From positions 5,244,777-5,308,776 of the forward strand of contig NZ_CP047023.1 of assembly GCF_009796765.1 (NCBI RefSeq): a stretch of DNA of 64,000 bases, given 5' to 3'. Of this stretch, positions 18,536 through 28,720 are shown piece after piece. The notes beneath the pieces are model-generated. The model was not told where the DNA came from. It saw only the letters and a program-made list of their open reading frames with translations, and searched no databases. The number at the start of each line of letters is the position of its first letter. Positions within the stretch are counted from its first letter, which is position 1. This stretch comes from Paraglaciecola sp. L3A3. Lineage in GTDB: Bacteria > Pseudomonadota > Gammaproteobacteria > Enterobacterales > Alteromonadaceae. Both the position numbers and the translations under genes were made by a program.

Positions 18536-18766
18536 TCACTCTCTAATAACACGTGCACTATCGGACTTTTTAGAGGGTTTCACACTTGGTTTACGTCCCT
18601 CTTTCTTTTCAGGAGTAGCACTTCCATGCGCTTTTTCCCAGTGCTTATGGTCGAGATTCGACTCGGCTTTTTTATGCTCTTTGTCATCATGTTTGGGCTC
18701 TTCAGAGAGAACAGAAAAGCTAAACGACAGGGTAAATAACAAAACTAAATATTTATAAAATTTCAT
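18536..18766 (-). CDS. Small secreted basic/charged protein
   Basis: A 76-residue protein with a clear signal peptide (FYKYLVLLFTLSFSFSVLS, cleavage near residue 22), then a highly charged Lys/Asp/Glu/His-rich, low-complexity mature part with HKHWEKAHGSATPEKKEGRK. I choose ATG 18766 because AGGA sits 10 bases upstream, overlapping the stop codon of the previous gene, which implies translational coupling. Function unknown; two histidine-rich clusters might bind metal. Part of a two-gene unit inside the element. Confidence 0.6.
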   Translation of the reverse strand: MKFYKYLVLLFTLSFSFSVLSEEPKHDDKEHKKAESNLDHKHWEKAHGSATPEKKEGRKPSVKPSKKSDSARVIRE

Positions 18767-18776
18767 AATTTTCATC

Positions 18777-19343
18777 CTAGTTTATTGAGGCTGGTCCACG
18801 CGTGCCCACGTTAGCTGCTTTTGCCTTTGGAAGCATAGAGTGAAATGGGCTTGAGTAATCATACAATTTCGTTCGTTCATAATCTTCGACACCTGAAGAC
18901 TTTTCTTTCTCTATAATAGCGTTCAATCGTTCAATTTCTTTGACCCTAATTTTGTATACATTTGATATATCGCTATCGGAATAACCCAAGCTAATTAGTG
19001 ATGTTCTAACAGCTAACCAATCCAATGCTTCTTTTGTTGTAGAAGGTTTTATTTGCCCTTCCCATGGAACTGAAATTGCTATTTTTTTTCCACTATTACG
19101 ATAAAAATCACCTGATATTAAGCCAAGAAATAAAGATACTGAAGTAAATATCAAGCAAGCGCCTACAGAACTTTTACTTAGAGTGAATTTTTCACCATCG
19201 TTTGACAGATACTCCGTACCAACAATGGCTCCAGCCAGGCCAAATATAGCTGTCAAAAAATGTCCGACAACTGGAGAGTTCGATGCTCCAATTGTAAATC
19301 CAATAAAAACTGAAAATAGGATAAACCCCACATGTAATATCAA
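18777..19343 (-). CDS. Membrane protein of unknown function
   Basis: A 188-residue protein with three hydrophobic segments in the first 80 residues (about 3-20, 26-46 and 59-79) followed by a soluble C-terminal tail of about 105 residues with heptad-like charged helices (IRVKEIERLNAIIEKEKS). No family is recognised. It directly precedes the small secreted protein gene, with coupled translation, so the two products may act together in the envelope. Ribosome site AAGGAG lies before the ATG at 19343. Confidence 0.65.
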   Translation of the reverse strand: MILHVGFILFSVFIGFTIGASNSPVVGHFLTAIFGLAGAIVGTEYLSNDGEKFTLSKSSVGACLIFTSVSLFLGLISGDFYRNSGKKIAISVPWEGQIKPSTTKEALDWLAVRTSLISLGYSDSDISNVYKIRVKEIERLNAIIEKEKSSGVEDYERTKLYDYSSPFHSMLPKAKAANVGTRGPASIN

Positions 19344-19384
19344 GCTAAAACTCCTTGTTTATTTCTAACCGTTCTTAGCGATAG

Positions 19385-19528
19385 CTAAGCGCGTAACTTA
19401 TGACCAGTCAGCTCGATATATTCAAAAGCTAAATCGACACTACCAAAAGATCTTACAAGCATTCGCTTTGTATGAGTCAGGACTTCTTTCTCTGAACTTA
19501 AGCTTAATAATTGCAGCCATGTTTTCAC
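19385..19528 (-). CDS. Possible small protein or recombinase/replication gene fragment
   Basis: A 47-codon frame from GTG 19528 to TAG 19385 reads KTWLQLLSLSSEKEV.. and ends in a plausible coding sequence ..AFEYIELTGHKLRA. The upstream part of the region is also protein-like in a different frame (AAIYPTYRTRENMAAI), which fits a frameshifted remnant better than an intact gene. Confidence 0.3.
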   Translation of the reverse strand: MKTWLQLLSLSSEKEVLTHTKRMLVRSFGSVDLAFEYIELTGHKLRA

Positions 19529-20078
19529 GAGTACGATAGGTGGGGTAGATTGCGGCACGAAGTTCTTCCTTGAAACTGATATTGAGATCTAAAGTTAGTC
19601 TAATGCAATTAATTCGTCAAATGAATGACAGGAATATTTTCAAGACATCACTCTGTTTTGCTATATCTCCTAATCAAACTGTTATTACCGCAATCAGTCA
19701 TATTGATATGGGCCGTAGTAGAGAGCATTATTACCCCAAGCATGGGCATGAACTAATGAAGTTAAAGTCCTCTACCATTCAATTAACCTAACGTTATTAA
19801 ACGTTAACTAATAGCGAAGGCAAGGGTTTGATCTGGAGGAAACAGCTAGCAAGTTTTCAAGCTGAATATGAAAACGACTATATTTTCTGTTCACGGCACC
19901 GCAAGCCATCTAACCCATCTCGCACCCATAACAAGTACTCCGTTAACGAACTCCACCACAAATTCAGAATTTCCATTTCCTATTTAAATCGCTACTATGG
20001 TAAAAATTGGTATATATCGAAGTTTATTACTCTTTGTAATAATTAATAAAAAACTCTCATCTAACACGGATATCGTTA
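19529..20078 (+). other. Region with recombinase-like remnants before hsdM
   Basis: Two short + strand frames look protein-like but incomplete: 19570-19791, with HIDMGRSREHYYPKHGHEL, which resembles the end of a tyrosine recombinase (His..Tyr spacing), and 19828-20046, with NDYIFCSRHRKPSNPSRTHN. Neither has a convincing start. The region also has to contain the hsd promoter; an A/T-rich stretch lies just before 20079. I read it as a decayed recombinase or integrase gene. Confidence 0.35.
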
Positions 20079-21821
20079 ATGCAGCACAAGCTCTCCTTAC
20101 AACAACTTGAATCATTTCTTTGGAAAACAGCAGACATTCTGCGCGGCAACATGGATGCCTCTGAGTTTAAAGATTACATCTTCGGCATGATGTTCCTCAA
20201 ACGCTTATCAGACTCTTTTGATGAAGAGCGTGAAAAAATTATCGACTATTATATTGGCAAAGGTAAAACCGCTGCCGAGGCGACTGCACTGGCAGAAGAC
20301 GAGGATGAATACGACAGCACCTTCTTTATCCCGCAAACCGCACGCTGGGATCACCTAAAGGACTTAAAGCACGATATAGGTGCCGAGCTTAATAAAGCCA
20401 CCGAAGCCATTGAAGAGCACAACAGCTCGCTTGAAGGGGTGCTGGTGAGCATCGACTTTAATATTAAAAACAAGCTGTCAGACAAAAAGCTCCGCGACTT
20501 ACTTTCACACTTTAGCTTGCACCGCCTGCGTACTGCTGATTTTGAGCGGCCAGACTTGCTGGGTACCGCTTATGAATACCTCATTAAGATGTTTGCCGAC
20601 AGTGCCGGTAAAAAAGGAGGCGAGTTTTATACTCCCAGTGAAGTGGTGCAATTACTGGTGTCGTTGCTCAAACCTCATGCGGGTATGCGCACCTACGACC
20701 CTACAGTTGGGTCAGGCGGCATGTTGATTCAAATGCGCAACTACCTTGCCTTACACGGTGAAAACCCCGCTAACTTGTCGTTGGCAGGGCAAGAGATGAA
20801 CCTGAATACGTGGGCAATTTGTAAGATGAATATGTTCTTGCACGGTGTGTTCAGTGCCGACATTCGTAAAGGCGATACCTTGCGTGATCCGCAGCATAAA
20901 GACCAAGGCCAGTTGATGACCTTTGACAGGGTAATCGCCAATCCTCCGTTCTCTCTCAAAGGCTGGGGTAAAGAAGAGTGTGACAATGACGGCTATGGAC
21001 GATTCCCTTATGGCACGCCGCCAAAAGACGCCGGTGACTTAGCCTTTGTGCAACATATGATTGCCAGCGTAAACAGCGATGGCATGGCAGGCATAGTGAT
21101 GCCCCATGGGGTACTGTTTCGCGGCTCAAGCGAAAAAGCTATACGCCAAGGCATACTACAAGATGATTTATTAGAAGCCGTGGTTGGTTTACCGTCTGGG
21201 CTATTCTACGGCACCGGTATACCAGCCTGCTTGCTTATCATCAACAAAAACAAACCTGCAGCACGTAAAAACAAAGTGCTGTTCATCAACGGCGAGTTAG
21301 AGTTTCAGGAAGGCAAAAACCAGAACACCTTACGCCAGTGCGACATAGACAAAATTGTGCAAACCTTTGATGATTACCAAGACATCAAACGCTACGCCAA
21401 AGTAGTTGATGTTAGTGAGATTGCTGATAACGACTTCAACCTCAACATTCGCCGTTATGCTGATACTTCACCACCACCTGAAATCTTTGATGTACGTGCC
21501 ATCTTGCACGGTGGCGTGCCAGTGCGTGAAGTGCACAATGACTACATTCAAGAAGAAATCCTTGAAGGGTTTGATGTGAGCGTTGTGTTCGATAGGCGTG
21601 ATGGAGAGTCCTCAACGGAACAAGGGTATTACGACTTCAAACCTGAGATTACAGCCAAAGAAGAATTGCGCACTAAGGTAGGTGACGCCAGTGCTAGCGT
21701 TATCAGCCAACTTGAGCGTTGGTGGGATAAGTACCACGTTTCTTTGCATCAGCTTGATGAGCAGTTAGCCACCGCTGAGTCGGTGATGAAGGGATATCTG
21801 GCGGAGTTGGGGTATGAGTAG
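20079..21821 (+). CDS. hsdM: Type I restriction-modification, methyltransferase subunit HsdM
   Basis: A 580-residue N6-adenine methyltransferase subunit. The N-terminal HsdM_N helical region ([22 protein letters not shown]) is followed by the methylase domain with motif [11 protein letters not shown] (residues 207-216) for S-adenosylmethionine and catalytic motif IV NPPF (288-291). [17 protein letters not shown] is the family signature. It forms the M2S methylase with HsdS and the R2M2S nuclease with HsdR. Its stop overlaps the hsdS start by 8 bases. G+C content and codon use look higher than those of the chromosomal neighbours, consistent with transfer. Confidence 0.95.
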   Translation: MQHKLSLQQLESFLWKTADILRGNMDASEFKDYIFGMMFLKRLSDSFDEEREKIIDYYIGKGKTAAEATALAEDEDEYDSTFFIPQTARWDHLKDLKHDIGAELNKATEAIEEHNSSLEGVLVSIDFNIKNKLSDKKLRDLLSHFSLHRLRTADFERPDLLGTAYEYLIKMFADSAGKKGGEFYTPSEVVQLLVSLLKPHAGMRTYDPTVGSGGMLIQMRNYLALHGENPANLSLAGQEMNLNTWAICKMNMFLHGVFSADIRKGDTLRDPQHKDQGQLMTFDRVIANPPFSLKGWGKEECDNDGYGRFPYGTPPKDAGDLAFVQHMIASVNSDGMAGIVMPHGVLFRGSSEKAIRQGILQDDLLEAVVGLPSGLFYGTGIPACLLIINKNKPAARKNKVLFINGELEFQEGKNQNTLRQCDIDKIVQTFDDYQDIKRYAKVVDVSEIADNDFNLNIRRYADTSPPPEIFDVRAILHGGVPVREVHNDYIQEEILEGFDVSVVFDRRDGESSTEQGYYDFKPEITAKEELRTKVGDASASVISQLERWWDKYHVSLHQLDEQLATAESVMKGYLAELGYE

Positions 21822-23103
21822 TGAGGCTCCAGAGGGGTGGATCAAATGTAAGTACGAAAGTCTTCTAAAAGGCAAACTTACTAATGGTCTGTATAAACAT
21901 GCTGATTTCTACGGAAAGGGTAACGCCAAAATTTTAGATATTGGTTATTTGTTTAATAAAGATAAAACATCGTTAGAGGGTTGTTCCCAGATAGAGCTTA
22001 CTGAGACTGAAAGAGCTAAATATAAACTTCAATTCGGAGATATTCTTTTTAACAGAGTATCCGTTAAGCCAGAAGGTGTAGGTCTTTGCGTGCTAGTAGA
22101 GGAACACGACTTCGATCTTGTGTTCGAGTCGAATATTATTAAATCCACTTTAAATTTAGAACATACCAACCCGCTATATACCTCATATTTACTTAATTCA
22201 GAAGTTTTACGCAAAGCAATTTTTATACGTGCGAAAATCACCGCTCAAGCTAGTATTGGACAAGAAGATTTATTATCCCTTGAATTGCTTTTACCCCCCC
22301 TCCCAGAACAACAAAAAATCACCCAAATACTCACCTCCGTTGACGAGGTGATTGAAAAAACACAGGCGCAAATTGACAAATTAAAAGACTTGAAAACCGC
22401 CATGATGCAAGAGTTACTGACCAAAGGGATCGGGCATCTTGAATTCAAAGACTCGCCCGTGGGGAAGATTCCGGTTGGGTGGGAGGTCAAGACGATAGAA
22501 GAGGTTACGACTGACGTTACTTATGGACTCACTGTTCGTCCTAAATATATAAATGTAGGTGTTCCTCTGGTATCTGGGAAGGAATGCAAAGATGGTTGGT
22601 TAGACTTTTCCATTTCAAACAAAATATCAGTTAGTGATTTTGGTGCATTAAGACCTCGAAGCTTACCTAAAGTTGATGATGTTATAATGACAAAAACTGG
22701 AACCGTAGGCAGGGTGGCACTGGTTCGTAAAGAATATCCGGCTTTTGCAATATCACAAAATGTTGCGTTACTCACTCCGAATAAATCACAAATAGTTCCT
22801 GAATTTTTGGAGTTATTGTTAACCTCTCAAAAGATTAAAGAACAAATTCGGTTGGGAATTTCTACTTTAAGCATTCCCGATTTGCAATTAGGTGTTCTTA
22901 AAAACTTTCAAATTTCATTGCCGAACCAAAATGAACAAAAAGAAATCGCACGCATCATCACTTGCACGAAGACAAAAATAAATTCTTGCAACAACAAGTT
23001 GAGCAGCATTCTTTCATTAAAAAAAGGCCTAATGCAAGACTTGCTCACGGGCAAAGTACGCGTTAACACTGACCAATTCAACTCATCGCTCTCGGCAAGC
23101 TAG
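21814..23103 (+). CDS. hsdS: Type I restriction-modification, specificity subunit HsdS
   Basis: A 429-residue specificity protein with two target-recognition domains, each followed by a long helix. TRD1 covers about residues 1-155, ending with the helix-start [28 protein letters not shown]2 covers about 220-375, ending with the similar [21 protein letters not shown]. The central KIPVGWEV segment starts the second half, as in most HsdS. The recognised DNA sequence cannot be predicted from the protein. A long in-frame overlap with hsdM shows translational coupling. TRD1 and TRD2 segments are noticeably more AT-rich than the conserved helices, a usual sign of TRD exchange. Confidence 0.93.
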   Translation: MSSEAPEGWIKCKYESLLKGKLTNGLYKHADFYGKGNAKILDIGYLFNKDKTSLEGCSQIELTETERAKYKLQFGDILFNRVSVKPEGVGLCVLVEEHDFDLVFESNIIKSTLNLEHTNPLYTSYLLNSEVLRKAIFIRAKITAQASIGQEDLLSLELLLPPLPEQQKITQILTSVDEVIEKTQAQIDKLKDLKTAMMQELLTKGIGHLEFKDSPVGKIPVGWEVKTIEEVTTDVTYGLTVRPKYINVGVPLVSGKECKDGWLDFSISNKISVSDFGALRPRSLPKVDDVIMTKTGTVGRVALVRKEYPAFAISQNVALLTPNKSQIVPEFLELLLTSQKIKEQIRLGISTLSIPDLQLGVLKNFQISLPNQNEQKEIARIITCTKTKINSCNNKLSSILSLKKGLMQDLLTGKVRVNTDQFNSSLSAS

Positions 23104-23125
23104 ATGCAGGTATACAAGGAATAGT

Positions 23126-26100
23126 ATGGATCAAGATGAATTAGACAAGGTTGAACAACCCGCCATTTCTCAGTTACAGCAACTAGGCTGGACTTATGTG
23201 AATGGCGCACAACTAACTCCAGAAGCGGGAGCAAGACCCTACCAGCGCGACGTGGTGCTCATTCATCATCTTGAAGCCGCCATCAAACGCATCAACCCAT
23301 GGATAAGCGACGAGAACTTACGCAAAGTTTCACGGGAGATTACACACCCTATTTGCGCCGGGTTGATGGAGTACAACCATGCGTTTTACACCACATTGGT
23401 TAACTACCAATCGGTTGAACAAGACTTAGGTAAAGGTCGCAAAGGGCAAACCGTTAAAATCATCGATTTTGATAATATTGATAACAATGAATTCATCTGC
23501 ACTAGCCAGTTCAAGGTTGAGGGCGTTAATCAAAACATCATCCCCGATATAGTCTGTTTTGTGAATGGCATACCGCTGGCGGTTATTGAATGCAAATCAC
23601 CCTATGTCACCAACCCCATCGCCGAAGGCATTAACCAGTTACGTCGTTATGCTAACTTGCGTTATCCGAATGCTGATTTGTCGAAGTGTGAAGGCGCTGA
23701 CAGACTGTTTTGGTACAACCAATTGATGGTTTCAAGCTGTCGTGACCAAGCCAAAGTGGGCACCATCAGCTCAGGTGGGCAACACTATGGCGATTGGAAG
23801 GATGCTTATCCCTTTACTGATGATGAGTTGAGTGGGACTAATACCACAGCACAGCAGAGACTATTGGCTGGACTATTCAACAAGGCCAGTTTTCTTGATA
23901 TTTTGCAGAACTTTATTATCTATGAGCCGGTTGAAGGCAAGTTGATTAAGAAGGTGGCGCGCTATCAGCAGTTTAGAGCTGTGAACAAGGTAATAGAGCG
24001 CCTTAAGACAGGTGCTACCCGTAAAGATAAATCAGGCATTGTTTGGCACACCCAAGGCTCAGGTAAGTCGTTAACCATGGTAATGCTGGCGGTGAAAATG
24101 CGCCGTGACCCTGTGCTACAACAATACAAACTCGTATTCATCACCGACCGGACGCAACTTGACGAACAGCTATCCAGTACCTTCCGTGATGCACAAGGCG
24201 AAACGGTATATAATGCAGATTCTGTTGCCTCGTTAAAAACCTTGCTCAAGAAAGATTCCTCGGACTTGGTAACAGCGATGGTGCAGAAGTTTCAGGACGC
24301 AGAAAAAGAAGGCGGATTCACTGACCTAAACCCCAGCGATAAAATCATCGTGTTAGCTGATGAAGCCCATCGAACTCAATTCGGCGGCCTTGCAATGGTA
24401 ATCAATGCCGCATTACCAAATGCACCCAAGATTGGCTTCACTGGCACACCGCTACTTAAAACCCAAAAGATGGGTACTGCGTTTGGTGGATACATTGACC
24501 AATACAAAATCAATGAAGCGGTTGATGATGGCGCAACGGTTAGATTGCTGTATGAAGGGCGTGAAGTAATAACCGATGTGTCTGGTGAGTCATTAGACAA
24601 ATTATTCGACGAGTATTTCTCTGAATACACTAAAGAGCAGCAGCAAGAGATTAAGAAAAAATACGGCGTAGAGCGTGCGGTTCGAGAAGCCCCAGCACGC
24701 ATACGCTGGGTTTGTATCGACTTACTTAAGCATTACCGAGAACACATCCAACCCGATGGCTTCAAGGCAATGATAGTAACTGGTAGCCGTCATGCCGCTG
24801 CTTTGTATAAGAAAACTTTGGATGAATTGGACGCTCCCCCATCAGAGGTCATTATTTCAGGCGACCATAACGACCCGGCTGAGCTTGCCCAATACACGGA
24901 CAAGGCGCATCAAAAGAAAGTCATAGCAGATTTCACCAAGCCACTGAAAGAAAACCCAACGGCATTTTTAATAGTTAAGGACATGCTGTTAACGGGGTTC
25001 GATGCGCCAATCGCGCAAGTGATGTACATCGACCGCAAACTACAAGACCACACTTTGATGCAAGCCATAGCCCGTGTTAACCGGACTTATGCTGGCAAGT
25101 CGTGTGGGTTTGTTGTTGACTACCATGGTCTGTCTGACTACTTGATTGAAGCGTTAGAGCTTTTTAGCAGCGAAGACGTTGACGGTACAATTCAATCACT
25201 CAAAGATGAAATTCCTAAGCTTAAAGCCACGCATACTGTTGCAATGGGGTTCTTCAAAGATGCAATAAAAGCTAATGGTCGAGATATAGATTTATGTGTT
25301 CTTGCCCTCAAAGATGATGTGGTACGAGCACAATTTGAAATCGCATTTAAGCGTTTTGCGAAACAGATGAACATTGTATTACCTGATGTTGGCGCTTCGC
25401 CCTTTGTTCCCGATTTGAAGTTTTTAGGTAAAGTAAATAACGCAGCACGTAACCGCTATCGTGATGAAGGTTTGGACTTGTCAGGTGTGGGTGAAAAAGT
25501 ACGGCAACTAGTTGATGAGCATATTCTGAGTACCGGAGTAGTCCCCAAAATACCGCCTGTCGATTTACTTGCAGCTAACTTCAAAGAGAAGCTTAACGAG
25601 GTTAAATCTGACGAATCAAAAGCCTCTGAAATTGAGAGTGCCATCAAGCATCATATAACCGTTAAACTTGAAGAAGATCCTGAGTATTACAAGGCGTTAA
25701 GTCTTAAGTTAAAAGACATCATTTTAAAGAACGCTGGCAAATGGGAACAGCAGCTCGAACTTCTTCTGGAGATGGTTGATAACATCGAGGTAAACCATAA
25801 GAAAGCCGCTGACGATATTGGCTTATCAGAAACCGAATACGCGTTTTACAACATATTGATGGCTGAAGTGACCGCAATCCAAGGGAGTGATGTGGTTGAT
25901 GCAGCCACTTTTGACGAGATAAAATCTACCACACAAACGTTAGTGGATACCTTTAACGAAGCTACGCAGATAGTCGATTTTTTCAGTAAACTTGATGAAG
26001 TAAAACGCATGAAGAAAGAAATCAAACGCACCATTCTCGACCAATCATTTGGTGAAACGAGCCTCGTGAAAGTGGTGCAAGAACGTTTTATGGAATTGGG

Positions 26101-26143
26101 TAAGACCAAGTTCAGTGGAAGCAGTAAAGGCGCAGGTCACTAA
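23126..26143 (+). CDS. hsdR: Type I restriction-modification, restriction subunit HsdR
   Basis: A 1005-residue ATP-dependent motor nuclease. The N-terminal nuclease domain shows PD...IECK (Asp141, Glu155-x-Lys157). The SF2 translocase follows, with Walker A HTQGSGKS (residues 308-315), the DEAH box in VLADEAHRTQFGG, motif III GFTGTPLL, and motif VI QAIARVNRTYAGK. A C-terminal helical domain mediates contact with HsdM. All key residues are present and the gene is intact, so the enzyme should be active. Ribosome site AAGGA precedes ATG. The stop is two bases before the metallopeptidase gene, so the operon continues. Confidence 0.95.
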   Translation: MDQDELDKVEQPAISQLQQLGWTYVNGAQLTPEAGARPYQRDVVLIHHLEAAIKRINPWISDENLRKVSREITHPICAGLMEYNHAFYTTLVNYQSVEQDLGKGRKGQTVKIIDFDNIDNNEFICTSQFKVEGVNQNIIPDIVCFVNGIPLAVIECKSPYVTNPIAEGINQLRRYANLRYPNADLSKCEGADRLFWYNQLMVSSCRDQAKVGTISSGGQHYGDWKDAYPFTDDELSGTNTTAQQRLLAGLFNKASFLDILQNFIIYEPVEGKLIKKVARYQQFRAVNKVIERLKTGATRKDKSGIVWHTQGSGKSLTMVMLAVKMRRDPVLQQYKLVFITDRTQLDEQLSSTFRDAQGETVYNADSVASLKTLLKKDSSDLVTAMVQKFQDAEKEGGFTDLNPSDKIIVLADEAHRTQFGGLAMVINAALPNAPKIGFTGTPLLKTQKMGTAFGGYIDQYKINEAVDDGATVRLLYEGREVITDVSGESLDKLFDEYFSEYTKEQQQEIKKKYGVERAVREAPARIRWVCIDLLKHYREHIQPDGFKAMIVTGSRHAAALYKKTLDELDAPPSEVIISGDHNDPAELAQYTDKAHQKKVIADFTKPLKENPTAFLIVKDMLLTGFDAPIAQVMYIDRKLQDHTLMQAIARVNRTYAGKSCGFVVDYHGLSDYLIEALELFSSEDVDGTIQSLKDEIPKLKATHTVAMGFFKDAIKANGRDIDLCVLALKDDVVRAQFEIAFKRFAKQMNIVLPDVGASPFVPDLKFLGKVNNAARNRYRDEGLDLSGVGEKVRQLVDEHILSTGVVPKIPPVDLLAANFKEKLNEVKSDESKASEIESAIKHHITVKLEEDPEYYKALSLKLKDIILKNAGKWEQQLELLLEMVDNIEVNHKKAADDIGLSETEYAFYNILMAEVTAIQGSDVVDAATFDEIKSTTQTLVDTFNEATQIVDFFSKLDEVKRMKKEIKRTILDQSFGETSLVKVVQERFMELGKTKFSGSSKGAGH

Positions 26144-26145
26144 CG

Positions 26146-26853
26146 GTGAAACAAACTGAGTATGTTCAAGGTAACGGTTTTGTTGCCCAAGTAAACCGCA
26201 CTGACCGATGTAAGACCGCCACTATCAAAGTGGAGGCTGGTGTAGTCGCTGTAGTTGTGCCTCGTACTTTGACCGAAGAACGGATAAAGAAGTTACTTGA
26301 TGACAAAAAACTTTGGATACAACAGAAGATCGCTTTACATCCTCAGGCGAAGGTGACAACTGAGAAGCAATATGTGTCGGGCGAAGCGTTTAGTTACTTG
26401 GGACGGAATTATCGACTCAAAATAACTGAGGGTGAACTTACCCCTATCAAGCTCGTACAAGGTCGCCTAACGATATCAGCACCCAAAGGTGCGTCAGAGT
26501 CTAAATTAATTAAATATGCGCTTACAAGCTGGTTTAGGCGTCGTGCTGAGCTTAAATTACGAGAAAAGCTAATACGTTACTCGCCAATCGTGGGCGTAGA
26601 GACAAACGGCTACAAAGTGAAAGAATTCCAATCTCGCTGGGGAAGCTGTACCCCGCGAGGACGAGTCGATTTCAACTGGAAAATTATAATGGCACCCAAC
26701 CGCGTAGTCGACTACGTAGTGGTACACGAGCTATGCCACCTTAAACAACACGACCACTCACCACAGTTTTGGAAGCTGGTGGAAGGCATTATGCCCGATT
26801 ATGCAGAATGCAAAGAGTGGCTTAGGGTGAATGGGGCGAGACTTGTCGTTTAA
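26146..26853 (+). CDS. YgjP-like zinc metallopeptidase of the hsd operon
   Basis: A 235-residue protein of the YgjP/DUF45 (M48-like) family. The zinc-binding HELCH motif lies at 194-198 within VVHELCHLKQHDHSPQFW; the upstream signature FQSRWGSCTPRGRVDFNW is diagnostic. It starts GTG two bases after hsdR, which places it in the type I restriction operon. The family commonly accompanies type I systems, and a role in controlling the restriction subunit by proteolysis has been suggested but is inference here. Confidence 0.88.
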   Translation: MKQTEYVQGNGFVAQVNRTDRCKTATIKVEAGVVAVVVPRTLTEERIKKLLDDKKLWIQQKIALHPQAKVTTEKQYVSGEAFSYLGRNYRLKITEGELTPIKLVQGRLTISAPKGASESKLIKYALTSWFRRRAELKLREKLIRYSPIVGVETNGYKVKEFQSRWGSCTPRGRVDFNWKIIMAPNRVVDYVVVHELCHLKQHDHSPQFWKLVEGIMPDYAECKEWLRVNGARLVV

Positions 26854-27017
26854 AACTCTGATCTAACTAATGACAGAAGACATAGAGAGCTTTAACCAAT
26901 TGAGGAAATGTAAAATAATTTTTAACAATGATCACTATTAGTACCCAAACTCTTATTAGATTTATCTATAAGGTCAGGAACACATTAATTTTTAAAATAG
27001 TACTAAAGGAATTTGTA
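26854..27017 (+). promoter_or_regulatory. Leader between metallopeptidase and AvcD-type deaminase
   Basis: A 164-bp AT-rich gap. In known AvcID systems a small RNA that inhibits the deaminase is encoded just upstream of avcD. No such RNA can be recognised with confidence. A long-range 7-bp pairing (TTAGTAC 26938-26944 with GTACTAA 27000-27006) would reach the ribosome site AAAGGA, so a regulatory fold is possible. Confidence 0.35.
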
Positions 27018-28547
27018 ATGCCGCCTAATAAACCAGACTTACCTGAAAACAACGCAATAAAGGATGAAGGTACTGAAATAATATTTGCTTTAGTTGGTGC
27101 CGTCGGCACTGAATTAGAACTAGTTACGGATACTATTAAGAGAGAACTTGCTACTTTTGATTACCGCACTGAGCTAATAAGAATTTCCACTGATATTATT
27201 AAAAATTTAGTAGAACTACCTGAATCCAACACTCCATTGGAGGAAATTAATACTTATATGTCTGCGGGTAACAAATATAGGCAACTGTCTGGCAGTAATG
27301 CTGCGCTTGCAAACGCTACAGCAGCAGAAATTTCAAATCGTCGTTTAAAGGAAAAAGGTAAGCAAGTTCCGTTAGATAAGACAGCATGGATAATTCGCTC
27401 TTTAAAGCATCCAGAAGAGCTTGAAACATTGAGAAAAATATACGGAGATGGGTTATTTGTAGTGGGCGTGTATTCCTCAAAAGAACGCAGAGAAGAATAT
27501 TTAAGTACGAAAAAAAGAGAATCTGATCTAGAGGAAGCTGTTGAAAGTCTAATTGCAAGGGATGCAGATGAAGGCTCTATCAGTGGGCATGGACAACATA
27601 CAAGGGATACTTTTCATCTATCTGACTTTTTTATTGAACTAGGGCAAAGCAACGATAAACTTAAAAATCAAATCGGTCGAATGCTAAATCTAATCTTTTC
27701 AAATCCATACCTTACGCCAACATTTGATGAATACGCTATGTTCATGGCTTTTTCAGCATCAACAAGATCAGCTGATCTTTCTAGGCAGGTAGGTGCTGTA
27801 TTATCAAAAAATAAAAGTATTATATCTACAGGAGCAAATGATGTTCCAGCATATGGAGGAGGGCTATATTGGCCTTATTACGACAACGCTGACCACTCAA
27901 TAAAAGATGTCGAGCTTGGACGTGATTATATGCGAGGTGAAGATTCAAATAAGAAATCAAAGATTGAAATAACAAACCAGATACTCAAAAGCTTTGATGA
28001 CCCAGTTCTAAAACGTAAAATTACAGAAGCTATTAAAAAAAGTCGAATAGATGACTTAACTGAATATGGAAGGGTTGTTCACGCTGAAATGGAAGCGATA
28101 CTAGCTTGTGCTCGAACCAACAATAGTACGCTAGAAACAAGTTTATTTTGTACCACTTTTCCATGTCATAACTGCGCTAAACATATTATTGCGGCTGGTA
28201 TTAGTAGAGTCATTTATGTTGAACCATACCCTAAAAGTAGAGCGATAGAATTCCACAGTGATTCTATTTCTGATAGTGGGGAAGTGGAAGGAAAGGTAAC
28301 TTTTGAACCCTTCGTTGGCGTTGGACCAAGAATATTTTTAAATCTGTTTTCTAATAATTTAGGGTCGAGTGAACCACTAATAAGAAAAAATAAATCGGGA
28401 GAAGTAGTGAAATGGCATCCACATTCAGCTACATTAAGATTATCACCGCGAGTTCTTGATTACTTACAAGCTGAACTACTTGCTTCGGCTTTAGCTCATC
28501 GTGAAGCTCAGAATTATGAAAATAAAAACACAATCAAGGTTGAATAA
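27018..28547 (+). CDS. avcD: AvcD-type anti-phage deoxycytidylate/dCTP deaminase
   Basis: A 509-residue protein starting at ATG 27018 (AAAGGA upstream; 30 open codons before it lack a ribosome site). Two parts: an N-terminal nucleotide-kinase-like region with a degenerate P-loop (ALVGAVGTELELV, residues about 20-32), and a C-terminal dCMP-deaminase domain with HAE (His355, Glu357) and PCHNC (Cys383, Cys386) as zinc ligands and general base. This architecture matches the AvcD/dCTP deaminase phage-defence proteins, which deplete dC nucleotides on infection. The gene follows the hsd operon inside the integrative element, so it adds a second defence. Identification rests on architecture and motifs. 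Confidence 0.85.
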   Translation: MPPNKPDLPENNAIKDEGTEIIFALVGAVGTELELVTDTIKRELATFDYRTELIRISTDIIKNLVELPESNTPLEEINTYMSAGNKYRQLSGSNAALANATAAEISNRRLKEKGKQVPLDKTAWIIRSLKHPEELETLRKIYGDGLFVVGVYSSKERREEYLSTKKRESDLEEAVESLIARDADEGSISGHGQHTRDTFHLSDFFIELGQSNDKLKNQIGRMLNLIFSNPYLTPTFDEYAMFMAFSASTRSADLSRQVGAVLSKNKSIISTGANDVPAYGGGLYWPYYDNADHSIKDVELGRDYMRGEDSNKKSKIEITNQILKSFDDPVLKRKITEAIKKSRIDDLTEYGRVVHAEMEAILACARTNNSTLETSLFCTTFPCHNCAKHIIAAGISRVIYVEPYPKSRAIEFHSDSISDSGEVEGKVTFEPFVGVGPRIFLNLFSNNLGSSEPLIRKNKSGEVVKWHPHSATLRLSPRVLDYLQAELLASALAHREAQNYENKNTIKVE

Positions 28548-28709
28548 GTGAAAAATCAAAATAATTCTTTAAAGCAACATCTCGAATATGCCAAGACTGA
28601 GGTTGAAGCATGGCCAGAGTGGAAGAAACAGGTGTTAGAAACACGTGAATCAAACTCTCAAAAACGTATGCTACTGGAAAGTAGCAATCAAAAACTTGTT
28701 ATAATTTAA
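28548..28709 (+). CDS. Small protein co-encoded with deaminase
   Basis: A 53-codon frame from GTG 28548 directly after the deaminase stop (0-base gap). Translation begins KNQNNSLKQHLEYAKTEVEA and continues with a WPEWKKQVLETRESN motif, an amphipathic helix pattern I have seen in short proteins next to phage-related genes. Its adjacency suggests co-translation with avcD and possibly a partner or modulator. It has no predicted enzyme motif. Confidence 0.6.
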   Translation: MKNQNNSLKQHLEYAKTEVEAWPEWKKQVLETRESNSQKRMLLESSNQKLVII

Positions 28710-28720
28710 CAATTCAAAAT

